NCBI RefSeq assembly: GCF_004332155.1 | Contig: NZ_SJDV01000001.1 | Span: forward strand, 372,001 to 436,000 | Direction of reading: 5' to 3' | DNA from: Gramella sp. KN1008 | Lineage (GTDB): Bacteria; Bacteroidota; Bacteroidia; Flavobacteriales; Flavobacteriaceae | Length of the DNA stretch: 64,000 bases | In this document: positions 8,181 to 16,362 of the stretch, one piece after another | How positions within the stretch are numbered: the first letter of the stretch is position 1 | How the letters are laid out: each line of letters begins with the position of its first letter | Translations under genes and position numbers: made by a program | Notes under the pieces: model-generated | The model's database searches: none | What the model saw: the letters and a program-made list of their open reading frames with translations, nothing else | Told to the model about the DNA's origin: nothing

Positions 8181-9161
8181 ATGGAGGCTACTGTTGTTAG
8201 AACAGGCACAGAAGGAAAAACCTGGGGTGGTGGTAATGAGCCACTAAAAGCAAGCTACGGAAAGATGATGATGTGGTTCTTCATTCTTTCTGATGCTTTA
8301 ACATTTTCAGGATTCCTTGCCGCTTATGGTTTTTCAAGATTTAAATTTATTGACTCATGGCCGATTGCCGATGAGGTCTTTACTCACTTTCCATTTTTAC
8401 ATGGCGTAGAAGCTCCGATGTATTATGTGGCGCTGATGACCTTTATCCTGATCTTTTCATCGGTAACTATGGTATTGGCTGTAGACGCAGGTCACCATAT
8501 GAAGAAAGGAAAAGTGACTTTTTATATGTTCCTTACTATCCTTGGAGGTCTTGTTTTCCTTGGTTCACAGGCCTGGGAGTGGAACACATTCATTAAAGGT
8601 GATTATGGTGCGGTAAAAACTACTGGAGGTAATATCCTTCAGTTTGTTGATACAGAGGGCGAAAGAGTAGCCCTCTCTGATGTGGCAATTCCAATTCAGG
8701 GTGAAAGAGTTGAACATGAGAGTAATACCGGGGTTTGGTTTGAGAGCGGTAGCGATCTTCCAAGCTATAGTCTTGAAGAGGTAAAGGCCGGGTTCATGCA
8801 GAATGAGAATGTTCTTATCAGAACTCAGATACTAACAGAAAATGGTGAAAAGACAGTTCTTTCCAGAGAAGAGTCTATTGCTGCCCTGAATAATGATGGG
8901 ATAGGTATCGTAGAAGGAGCAAATCTTGTTGAGAATGAATATGGGCACCCGTTATTCGCAGATTTCTTTTTCTTTATAACTGGTTTCCACGGTTTCCACG
9001 TATTATCGGGAGTGCTTATCAATATCATTATATTCTTCAATGTGATCATTGGTACTTATGAGCGCCGCGGGAGTTATGAAATGGTGGAAAAAGTTGGATT
9101 GTACTGGCACTTTGTAGACCTTGTTTGGGTATTTGTATTTACATTCTTTTACCTGGTTTAA
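8181..9161 (+). CDS. Cytochrome c oxidase subunit III with a large soluble insert
   Basis: 326 residues. N-terminal helices (about 28-50, 78-101, 112-133) are followed at about residue 140 by a hydrophilic segment of roughly 115 residues. The subunit III fold then resumes with FADFFFFITGFHGFHVLSG (about 258 onward) and ends in YWHFVDLVWVFVFTFFYLV. The two halves together make a standard subunit III, so the insert is an added extramembrane domain. The helix count suggests that it lies on one face between mid-protein helices. Clustered with cyoE, subunit IV and Sco, it belongs to an aa3/caa3-type terminal oxidase whose subunits I and II are elsewhere. Confidence 0.92.
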   Translation: MEATVVRTGTEGKTWGGGNEPLKASYGKMMMWFFILSDALTFSGFLAAYGFSRFKFIDSWPIADEVFTHFPFLHGVEAPMYYVALMTFILIFSSVTMVLAVDAGHHMKKGKVTFYMFLTILGGLVFLGSQAWEWNTFIKGDYGAVKTTGGNILQFVDTEGERVALSDVAIPIQGERVEHESNTGVWFESGSDLPSYSLEEVKAGFMQNENVLIRTQILTENGEKTVLSREESIAALNNDGIGIVEGANLVENEYGHPLFADFFFFITGFHGFHVLSGVLINIIIFFNVIIGTYERRGSYEMVEKVGLYWHFVDLVWVFVFTFFYLV

Positions 9162-9178
9162 TTCTGAAATAAAAAATT

Positions 9179-9544
9179 ATGGCTCACGATACAACACATA
9201 ACGATCACGGTTCAGCAACCAAAAGGATCTGGATAGTTTTTGCAATACTTTCAGTAGTAACTATCATTGAAGTTATACTGGGAATCATTAAGCCAGAGTT
9301 CCTTACGCAGACATATCTTCTTGCGATGAGGCTGCTAAACTGGATATTCATAATCCTTACACTGTATAAGGCTTATTATATAGCCTGGGCTTTCATGCAT
9401 CTTGAGCATGAGACCAAAGGACTTAGAAGAGCAATTGTATGGACTGGGGTATTCCTTATCTCATACCTGATCTTTATTTTACTTACTGAAGGAAATTATA
9501 TCTACGAAGTATATAAAGGCGGGCATATGGCCTGGGATTTCTAA
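9179..9544 (+). CDS. Cytochrome c oxidase subunit IV family protein
   Basis: 121 residues with a His/Asp-rich N-terminus (MAHDTTHNDHG) and three predicted membrane helices. The motif KAYYIAWAFMHLEHE is characteristic of prokaryotic cytochrome oxidase subunit IV/CyoD-like proteins. It lies 17 bases after subunit III and is followed by a terminator, so it probably ends the core operon. In related oxidases this subunit stabilises the complex rather than catalysing. Confidence 0.9.
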   Translation: MAHDTTHNDHGSATKRIWIVFAILSVVTIIEVILGIIKPEFLTQTYLLAMRLLNWIFIILTLYKAYYIAWAFMHLEHETKGLRRAIVWTGVFLISYLIFILLTEGNYIYEVYKGGHMAWDF

Positions 9545-9566
9545 CAAAAGTTAAAAGAATAGGAAA

Positions 9567-9599
9567 AGGCGGTTTTGTGAAACCGTCTTTTTATTTTTG
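9567..9599 (+). terminator. Terminator whose T-tract contains a -7 element
   Basis: A 9-bp stem (AGGCGGTTT/AAACCGTCT, one G-T pair) with loop TGTG at 9567-9588 is followed by a T-rich run. The run itself contains TATTTTTG at 9592-9599, a match to the TAnnTTTG promoter element, 28 bases before the next ATG. Confidence 0.75.
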
Positions 9600-9627
9600 T
9601 AGCCCTTTGTAAAACGGGTTTTCTGTT

Positions 9628-10260
9628 ATGAAAAAGTTTCTGGTCCTTGGGATCCTCTTCGCTTTACCTATTACGGCATATCTGTTTTTTGCTTCTGGAA
9701 AGAACAATTTTGCCCGGCTCCCTGTATTGACCGAGAATGTTAGGGATATTGAAGATTTTGAGACTAATTCAGATAGTGTTATCTCTTTCAGGGACAATAT
9801 TAGTGTTGTTGCTTTCTTTGGTTCAGATCTAGAAAAGATCAAGGGGAATACCTTTAATCTGGATCAGAAGATACTCGAGAAATATTATGATTTTAATGAT
9901 TTTCAGTTTGTGCTTATTCTTCCCGAAGCTGCCCGTGATGATACTGAAAACTATGTGGAGGAATTTGGCAAGATAAGCGAGTCCTTTAAATGGAAGATTG
10001 CCTATTCAACAAAGGATAGAATCCAGGAAGTATTTGAGAGTATGAATACTCCGCATCAGCTTGACGGGAATGCGTATACTCCTTACGTTTTTATCATCGA
10101 CAAAGAGGCGAAATTAAGAGGAAGGGACGATGAGAAGGAAGGTAAGTTATATGGGTATGATTCCAGGGATGTGGCTGAGCTTAGTAATAAGATGAATGAT
10201 GATGTGAAAATCATTCTGGCCGAATACCGACTTGCACTGAAGAGGAATAAAGATAAATAA
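9628..10260 (+). CDS. Membrane-anchored thioredoxin-fold protein lacking the active-site cysteines, Sco-associated
   Basis: 210 residues. A membrane or signal segment (about 3-22) precedes a soluble domain. Its strand ISVVAFFGSDLEKIKGN (about 58-74) aligns by eye with the strand plus active-site loop of the adjacent Sco protein, but where Sco has CPTIC this protein has no cysteine. Later features (TPYVFIIDKEAKLRGRDDEKEGKLYGYDSRD, 134 onward) look like the Sco/thioredoxin beta-hairpin and C-terminal helix. It lies 2 bases before the Sco gene. I infer a non-redox Sco paralogue, perhaps a chaperone or scaffold for CuA assembly. Function unproven. Confidence 0.6.
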   Translation: MKKFLVLGILFALPITAYLFFASGKNNFARLPVLTENVRDIEDFETNSDSVISFRDNISVVAFFGSDLEKIKGNTFNLDQKILEKYYDFNDFQFVLILPEAARDDTENYVEEFGKISESFKWKIAYSTKDRIQEVFESMNTPHQLDGNAYTPYVFIIDKEAKLRGRDDEKEGKLYGYDSRDVAELSNKMNDDVKIILAEYRLALKRNKDK

Positions 10261-10261
10261 G

Positions 10262-10996
10262 ATGAAGAATTATTCATATGTAGGCATTTCACTTGTGATT
10301 CTCATTTTCGGGATCATATTTATTCCGAAGATCATAGATCGCATTAGTGAAGATGAAGTGGTTTCCAGTGACCGTTTGAATATGAAGAAAAAAGGTTCTG
10401 AGAAAAAATCAGGAGAAGAACTGGCTTATATTGTACTGGACGGTGAAAAAAAGAAAGCACCGCAATTTAAGTTTATAAACCAGGCCGGTGATACTATTTC
10501 TAATGAAGATTATATTGGCAAGGTATACCTGGTTGAATTTTTCTTCACCAGCTGTCCTACAATTTGCCCTATTATGAATAAAAATCTGGTGGAGATCCAG
10601 AATGAGTTTGATGATAATGAAGATTTTGGAATAGCCTCGTTTACTATAGACCCCGGTCATGATACACCTGAAGTGCTTGCTAAGTATGCGGAAGATTACG
10701 GTATAGATCATGCTAACTGGCATCTGTTAACTGGGGAGCGGGAAAAGATCTATGAACTTGCAAATAAGGGATTCGGTATCTATGCCGGTGAGAATGCCGA
10801 GGCGGCCGGAGGCTTTGCACATCAGGGAATGTTCGCACTAGTCGATAAGGAAGGCTATATCAGATCGCGAAGGGATAGCTTTGGTAATCCTTTGATCTAT
10901 TATAGAGGCACTGTTGAAAGGAATAAAAGCGTTGCTGCCGGAGAAGAGGAACCTCAGATAGATATTTTAATTGAAGATATAAGGAAGTTACTGTGA
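10262..10996 (+). CDS. SCO1/SenC family copper chaperone
   Basis: 244 residues. An N-terminal membrane anchor (about 5-23) precedes a periplasmic thioredoxin-like domain carrying the copper-binding motif FTSCPTICP (cysteines 98 and 102) and the third ligand histidine at 187 in GFAHQGMF. Sco proteins deliver copper to, or reduce, the CuA site of cytochrome oxidase subunit II. The location right behind oxidase genes fits. It overlaps the following DUF420 gene by four bases (GTGA). Confidence 0.95.
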   Translation: MKNYSYVGISLVILIFGIIFIPKIIDRISEDEVVSSDRLNMKKKGSEKKSGEELAYIVLDGEKKKAPQFKFINQAGDTISNEDYIGKVYLVEFFFTSCPTICPIMNKNLVEIQNEFDDNEDFGIASFTIDPGHDTPEVLAKYAEDYGIDHANWHLLTGEREKIYELANKGFGIYAGENAEAAGGFAHQGMFALVDKEGYIRSRRDSFGNPLIYYRGTVERNKSVAAGEEEPQIDILIEDIRKLL

Positions 10997-11532
10997 AAAC
11001 CACATTAAAGAGTTCAGATAAAATTGCCGTGCCGGTGATCATTGGCCTTTCCATAGCCGTTCCGGTAATCGTTCTCGTACTTATGTTGCTACCGGAGCGT
11101 TATAATATGTTTGGTGCTGACACCATTACATTTCCCTTGTTTCATGCCATACTCAATTTTGCCACGGCCATCCTTCTAATTGTTGGTTACTTCTTTATGC
11201 GTGCCGAAAATTACCTGCTGCACAGAAATACCATGATCGCTGCTTTTGGACTGTCGGTAATATTTCTGGTGAGCTATGTGCTTTCTAAAATAAGTAACGA
11301 GCCTGTTCCTTATGGGGGTGAAGGATTATTGAGGTATATATATTTCTTTATTCTTATTAGTCATATTATTCTTTCGGGAATTATTGTTCCTCTGGTATTA
11401 TTTACCATGTATAGAGGATTAAGCGGTCAGTATAGTAAGCATTCAAAAGTCGCGAGATGGACTTTTCCTATCTGGCTGTATGTTGCTGTTACGGGAGTGC
11501 TGGTTTTCCTTTTTATGATGCCCTATTATTAG
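10993..11532 (+). CDS. DUF420 family membrane protein
   Basis: 179 residues with five predicted membrane helices and the DUF420 signatures FPLFHAILNFATAILLIVGY, FMRAENYLLHRNTM and a conserved HI in the fourth helix. DUF420 includes CtaM of Gram-positive bacteria, which is needed for aa3 oxidase maturation, and the conserved histidines suggest haem or copper handling (inference). It starts at GTG, overlapping the Sco stop codon, which shows tight coupling to copper delivery. Confidence 0.85.
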   Translation: MKTTLKSSDKIAVPVIIGLSIAVPVIVLVLMLLPERYNMFGADTITFPLFHAILNFATAILLIVGYFFMRAENYLLHRNTMIAAFGLSVIFLVSYVLSKISNEPVPYGGEGLLRYIYFFILISHIILSGIIVPLVLFTMYRGLSGQYSKHSKVARWTFPIWLYVAVTGVLVFLFMMPYY

Positions 11533-11552
11533 TTTTACCACTGATGATTTAG

Positions 11553-11560
11553 TAAATTTG
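11553..11560 (+). promoter_or_regulatory. Possible -7 element before the small CxxC protein gene
   Basis: TAAATTTG matches TAnnTTTG and covers the TTG at 11558. No TTG -33 box is at the standard distance, so confidence is limited. Confidence 0.3.
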
Positions 11561-11572
11561 AAACAAGTCCCG

Positions 11573-11815
11573 ATGATGAAGTTGAGAAATCTGAAATATA
11601 TAGGCGTACTCCTGGTGATTCTTATGCTGATGCCCAGCCTGGCAGAAGCGCAGTGTTCCATGTGTAGGGCCGTGTTGGAAAGCGAAGCCGATCAAAGTGC
11701 TGCCAAAGGCATAAATGACGGAATCCTTTACCTCATGATATTTCCTTATCTACTAATAGGAGGGGTGGGATATTTTATTTACCGGTCCAGGCGTAAAAAG
11801 AAAAAGACCTCCTGA
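11573..11815 (+). CDS. Small signal-peptide-bearing CxxC membrane protein
   Basis: 80 residues from the ATG at 11573 (a second ATG follows at 11576). A signal peptide ends at AEAQ, directly followed by CSMCRAVLE, so the mature protein would begin at or next to a CxxC pair. One membrane helix (about 48-67) and a basic tail (RSRRKKKKTS) follow. The residue before the first cysteine is Gln, so it is not a good lipobox. It closes the oxidase assembly cluster, which suggests a role in redox or metal handling during assembly (inference). No named family recognised. An upstream in-frame TTG at 11558 lies inside a promoter-like element. Confidence 0.7.
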   Translation: MMKLRNLKYIGVLLVILMLMPSLAEAQCSMCRAVLESEADQSAAKGINDGILYLMIFPYLLIGGVGYFIYRSRRKKKKTS

Positions 11816-11950
11816 ATCTTCCTTTTTTTAAATTCAGGGCGATAATTTAACTTTCTCTCTCACTAGTTTTTACATCCAAACTGTAACATTTTATTCCTTT
11901 TCTAGTCTTATTAAATAGGAGACCATTTTCCTCTATAATAACCATCAATC

Positions 11951-12652
11951 ATGATTGAAATATCTAACCTTCACAAGTCCTATAAGATGGGTGCAAACTC
12001 GTTGCACGTACTAAAAGGAATCAATTTCAATGTCGCAGATGGCGAGCTGGTTGCCATTATGGGGTCTTCCGGATCTGGGAAATCAACTTTACTGAATATT
12101 CTTGGAATGCTTGATGAAGCAGACAAGGGTTCTTATGTGTTAGATGGAGTTCCTATAAAGAACCTTAGTGAAAAACAGGCAGCAAAGTACAGGAATAAGT
12201 TTCTGGGATTCATTTTTCAGTCATTTAACCTTATCGGCTATAAATCAGCTCTAGATAATGTAGCTCTTCCGCTTTATTATCAGGGGCATTCCAGGTCTGA
12301 GCGCATAGACAGGGCTATGAACTATCTCGAAAAGGTGGGCCTTGCGGACTGGGCGCACCATCATCCTAATGAACTTTCTGGAGGACAGAAACAGAGGGTG
12401 GCTATCGCCCGTGCCCTTGCGAGTGATCCCAAAGTGCTGCTGGCCGATGAACCTACAGGGGCTCTTGATACCACCACCTCATACGAGGTAATGGATCTTA
12501 TCCAGGAGATCAATGATGAGGGGCGTACCATTTTAGTGGTGACCCACGAACATGACATAGCGCAGATGACCAAGAGAATTGTGCATCTTAAAGATGGGGT
12601 TATTATAGAAGATACAAAGGTTTCACAGGTAAGGGCTTTCGAAAATGTTTGA
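11951..12652 (+). CDS. MacB/LolD-type ABC transporter ATP-binding protein
   Basis: 233 residues, a complete nucleotide-binding domain: Walker A GSSGSGKST at 38-46, Q-loop FIFQSFNL near 88, signature LSGGQ at 142-146, Walker B KVLLADEP at 161-168, and the switch histidine in VTHEHD. The sequence is of the MacB/LolD/FtsE type that works with FtsX-like permeases and drives mechanotransmission rather than classical transport. It overlaps the first permease gene by 8 bases. It heads a six-gene tripartite export operon. Confidence 0.95.
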   Translation: MIEISNLHKSYKMGANSLHVLKGINFNVADGELVAIMGSSGSGKSTLLNILGMLDEADKGSYVLDGVPIKNLSEKQAAKYRNKFLGFIFQSFNLIGYKSALDNVALPLYYQGHSRSERIDRAMNYLEKVGLADWAHHHPNELSGGQKQRVAIARALASDPKVLLADEPTGALDTTTSYEVMDLIQEINDEGRTILVVTHEHDIAQMTKRIVHLKDGVIIEDTKVSQVRAFENV

Positions 12653-13889
12653 TCTTGACAGGTGGGAGGAGATTTTTGAAACGATACGTAAAAATAAATT
12701 ACGCACGTTTCTAACCGGGCTCTCGGTAGCTTCGGGAATCTTCATTTTGGTGATATTACTTGGGATTGGAGAAGGAATGAGAAATGGGATAGCCCGGGAG
12801 TTTGAACAGGATGCCTCGAACCTGATCTTTGTATGGCCGGGTGTCACTTCTAAAGAGCATAAAGGTTTAAACCCGGGAAGGCGTATTCAGTTAAAAAATG
12901 AAGATTACAGCCGTATCCTCCTGGAACATAATGATAAGCTGGATAAGACCTCTTCTACTTACCAGGTATGGAGCAACGTGGTCTCCTATGGAAAGGAGTC
13001 CGGGAGCTACCGGATGGATGGTGTATTTCCGGATTATCAGTACCTCGAGAATATGAGTCTTACTGCGGGAAGATTTATTAATACCAACGATATTCAGCAT
13101 GTTGAAAAAACCGTTGTTATTGGTTATCAGGTCAAAAAAGATCTTTTTAAGGATGAAGATCCAATAGGTAAATATGTTGAACTGGCAGGGATTAATTTTA
13201 AGGTTGTGGGTGTTTTCACCGATCCTGGTGGAGAAAGAGAAGAAGCCAGAGTGGTAATTCCTATCACTACGGCACAAAAGGCGCTGGGTGGTTCAAATAA
13301 TATCGGCCGCTTATACCTTACCCTTAAACCTGAAGAAAATTTTGACGCGGCTGTGGCTGCTTCCATCGCTTTTTCCCAGGAGCTGGAAGGATATTTAAAA
13401 GACAGGCATACCATCGCTCCCGATGATAACCGGGCGATCAATATCAATAATAGTCTGGAACAGGCCAAACGGTTTTATGGCCTTATGGATATGATAAGAT
13501 TGTTCTTTTGGGGTGTGGGAGTATGTACCATAATAGCAGGCGTGGTAGGTGTTAGTAATATCATGCTAATCATTGTGAAAGAAAGAACTCGCGAGATCGG
13601 GATACGGAAGGCTCTTGGCGCTCAGCCACTATCCATTGTAGGCATGATACTGCACGAATCAATTTTTGTAACTGCCATCGCGGGATTTGTTGGCCTAATC
13701 TTCAGCCTTACACTCCTGGAGTTTATTGGTCCGGCTATCGAGACCCAGTTCATCTATAATCCCACGGTAAATTTTACTGTTGCCCTTAATACTGTTTTTA
13801 TTCTTGTGCTGGCAGGTGCTTTAGCGGGATTCTTCCCGGCCTGGAGAGCAGCGAGAATTAAACCTATAATCGCTTTAAGAGACGAATAA
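12645..13889 (+). CDS. MacB-like ABC transporter permease (first)
   Basis: 414 residues with the FtsX/MacB layout: one N-terminal membrane helix (about 20-40), a MacB periplasmic core domain (about 45-275), then three C-terminal helices. The FtsX coupling region reads VKERTREIGIRKALGAQP, and the C-terminus AARIKPIIALRDE is typical. It is followed after one base by a second permease of the same family, so the transporter may be a heterodimer. Confidence 0.93.
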   Translation: MFDLDRWEEIFETIRKNKLRTFLTGLSVASGIFILVILLGIGEGMRNGIAREFEQDASNLIFVWPGVTSKEHKGLNPGRRIQLKNEDYSRILLEHNDKLDKTSSTYQVWSNVVSYGKESGSYRMDGVFPDYQYLENMSLTAGRFINTNDIQHVEKTVVIGYQVKKDLFKDEDPIGKYVELAGINFKVVGVFTDPGGEREEARVVIPITTAQKALGGSNNIGRLYLTLKPEENFDAAVAASIAFSQELEGYLKDRHTIAPDDNRAININNSLEQAKRFYGLMDMIRLFFWGVGVCTIIAGVVGVSNIMLIIVKERTREIGIRKALGAQPLSIVGMILHESIFVTAIAGFVGLIFSLTLLEFIGPAIETQFIYNPTVNFTVALNTVFILVLAGALAGFFPAWRAARIKPIIALRDE

Positions 13890-13890
13890 T

Positions 13891-15153
13891 ATGTTTAGCA
13901 GAGACCGATGGAGTGAAATAATAGAGGCGCTTACCGCAAACTGGTTTAGAACCGTACTTACAGCTTTTGGGGTGCTTTGGGGTATCTTTATCCTTGTAAT
14001 TCTCCTTGCGGCCGGGAAGGGGCTAGAGAATGGTGTGATGAAGGATTTTGGAGGGATAGCTACCAATACGATGTTCATGTGGACCCAGGTGGCTTCCAAA
14101 CCATATAAAGGTTTACCTAAAGGCAGACGTTATAATTTCGAAATTGAAGATGTGGCAGCTATCAGGGAACAGGTTCCCGCCCTTCGATTTATTTCACCCA
14201 GGAATCAGCTGGGTGGTTTTGGCGGTGCAAATAATGTGGTGAGAGGACTTAATACGGGGGCATTTAACGTGTATGGGGATTACCCTGAGATCATAAAGCA
14301 GGAGCCCATGGATATCACGTCGGGCAGGTTCATCAATTATTCAGACATTCAGGATAAGCGTAAAGTTGCCATTATAGGGGAAGGGGTAAAAGCCGTTTTA
14401 TATGATAAGGGTGAAGATCCTCTTGGAACATATATCAAGATCAACGGGGTGAATTTTATGGTTATTGGAACCTATAAAAAGAAAGGTCAGGGAGGAGATG
14501 TTGAAGAAGGACAGAAACAGATCTATGTGCCATTTACGGCTTTTTCTCAGGCTTTTAATATGGGAAACAGGGTTGGCTGGATGGCTATTACGGCTAAAGA
14601 CGGTATACCCATTACAAACCTGAAACAGGATATAATTGATGTTATCAAGGCACGCCATACCATTCATCCTGAAGACGACAGGGCGGTAGGTAACTTCAAT
14701 CTGTTCGAGCAATACAGCAAGGTGAACGGACTTTTTGTAGCGCTTAAAGCTGTGGCATACTTTGTTGGGGTTCTGGTATTGCTGTCGGGGATCATTGGGA
14801 TCAGTAATATCATGCTAATTGTAGTAAAAGAAAGAACAAATGAAATAGGCGTACGCCGTGCCCTTGGCGCAACCCCATGGGCCATCAGAGGACAAATACT
14901 GATGGAATCGGTGTTTTTAACCATAGTGTCTGGGATGGCGGGAATCATTCTGGCGACAGGGGTTATCTGGCTGGTGAATTTTCAACTGGACCAGATGGAT
15001 ACTTCCGAAATGATGTTCGCTAATCCTTCTGTGAATCTCGGAGTAGTGATCGTCTCTTTAGCGATTTTAATAGTTTCCGGCTTACTCGCCGGTCTTATAC
15101 CAGCACAGCATGCCATAAAGATAAAACCCGTGGATGCCTTGCGAACTGAATAA
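13891..15153 (+). CDS. MacB-like ABC transporter permease (second)
   Basis: 420 residues, same fold as the preceding gene: N-terminal RDRWSEIIEALTANWFRT and a helix, periplasmic core, then three helices with VKERTNEIGVRRALGATP and the ending AIKIKPVDALRTE. The two permeases are clearly paralogous but diverged in the periplasmic core. One ATPase gene serving two permeases fits a heterodimeric MacB-type unit, or two alternative homodimers. Confidence 0.93.
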   Translation: MFSRDRWSEIIEALTANWFRTVLTAFGVLWGIFILVILLAAGKGLENGVMKDFGGIATNTMFMWTQVASKPYKGLPKGRRYNFEIEDVAAIREQVPALRFISPRNQLGGFGGANNVVRGLNTGAFNVYGDYPEIIKQEPMDITSGRFINYSDIQDKRKVAIIGEGVKAVLYDKGEDPLGTYIKINGVNFMVIGTYKKKGQGGDVEEGQKQIYVPFTAFSQAFNMGNRVGWMAITAKDGIPITNLKQDIIDVIKARHTIHPEDDRAVGNFNLFEQYSKVNGLFVALKAVAYFVGVLVLLSGIIGISNIMLIVVKERTNEIGVRRALGATPWAIRGQILMESVFLTIVSGMAGIILATGVIWLVNFQLDQMDTSEMMFANPSVNLGVVIVSLAILIVSGLLAGLIPAQHAIKIKPVDALRTE

Positions 15154-15181
15154 AAATGGAAATAGATAATACAATCAAAAA

Positions 15182-16300
15182 ATGAAAAAATTTGTAACCA
15201 TCGGAATTTTAGTGCTAATCGCCGTTACATTTATCGGTGCCCTGTACTACCTCTATCAGAAGAATCAGGAAGATCCTGTGGTCTATGAAACCGAGGAGCC
15301 TACCGAGCAGACAATCGTTAAGAAAACAGTAGCTACCGGGAAGATAGTCCCCAAAGAAGAAGTTCTTATCAAACCCAATATTTCGGGAATTATCGATGAG
15401 ATCTATATTGAAGCGGGAGACAGGATAAAAACCGGTGACCTTATCGCGAAAATACGGGTGATACCTAATGTTTCATCTTTGCAAAGCGCCAAAGATGCCG
15501 TTGCTACAGCAAAGATAAACCTGGATAATGAGAAAAAGGTTTTCGAAAGACAAAAGGAGCTCTATGACAAAGGAGTGATCTCTGCGAATGATTTTGATGC
15601 CGCAGAAGTCTCTTTTAAAAGGGCTGAGCAGAACTATAAATCTGCCCAGCAGAATTACGAGATCGTGCGTACCGGGACCACCAGCGGCATTGGAAGCGCT
15701 GCGAATACTCTTATTCGTTCTACTGTGGATGGAATGGTGCTGGATGTGCCGGTAAAAACCGGGAACCAGGTGATTGAAAGTAACAACTTCAATGATGGGA
15801 CTACCATCGCGACACTTGCCGATGTTAATGAGATGATCTTTGAAGGAAAGGTTGACGAAAGTGAAGTGGGGAAGATAAAAGAAAACCTGCCGTTAGAGGT
15901 AACCGTTGGAGCTATCGAGAATAAATCCTTTGATGCCGTACTGGATTATATCGCGCCGAAAGGAGTGGAGGAGAACGGAGCCATACAATTTGAAATAAAA
16001 GGAACCCTGGACAAGGCTGATACTACTTTTATCAGAGCCGGTCTTAGTGCCAATGCGTCCATTATTCTGGCAAAAGCTGAAAATGTTCTTGCTATTAAGG
16101 AGGCCCTGGTCCAGTTCGATGATGAAACCAAAGAGCCTTATGTAGAGATCATGACCGGGGATCAGGAGTTCCAAAGAAAGGATGTAGAGCTGGGAGTTAG
16201 CGATGGGATCAATGTAGAAGTTTTAAGCGGCGTAAAGAAGGGAGATAAGATTAAGGTCTGGAATCAGTTAAAACCAGCGATGAACATAGCCCAGAATTAG
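15182..16300 (+). CDS. MacA/HlyD-type periplasmic adaptor subunit (first)
   Basis: 372 residues. One N-terminal membrane anchor (about 4-24), then biotinyl-lipoyl-like halves around a helical hairpin (about 90-170, Ala/Lys/Gln-rich coiled coil) and a beta-barrel domain. The motifs VKKTVATGKIVPKEEVLIKPNISGIIDEI and GDLIAKI are those of membrane-fusion proteins that bridge MacB-type permeases to TolC. The operon carries a second adaptor two genes later. Confidence 0.92.
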   Translation: MKKFVTIGILVLIAVTFIGALYYLYQKNQEDPVVYETEEPTEQTIVKKTVATGKIVPKEEVLIKPNISGIIDEIYIEAGDRIKTGDLIAKIRVIPNVSSLQSAKDAVATAKINLDNEKKVFERQKELYDKGVISANDFDAAEVSFKRAEQNYKSAQQNYEIVRTGTTSGIGSAANTLIRSTVDGMVLDVPVKTGNQVIESNNFNDGTTIATLADVNEMIFEGKVDESEVGKIKENLPLEVTVGAIENKSFDAVLDYIAPKGVEENGAIQFEIKGTLDKADTTFIRAGLSANASIILAKAENVLAIKEALVQFDDETKEPYVEIMTGDQEFQRKDVELGVSDGINVEVLSGVKKGDKIKVWNQLKPAMNIAQN

Positions 16301-16362
16301 AAAATGAATTCTTTGTGTAACAACCTGCACAGTTTACATACATATCTTACAGAACTACCATT

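Noticed and set aside
12645..15153. Two permeases as a recent tandem duplication
   Set aside because: They differ strongly in the periplasmic core and at most positions, so this is an old paralogue pair typical of the family.
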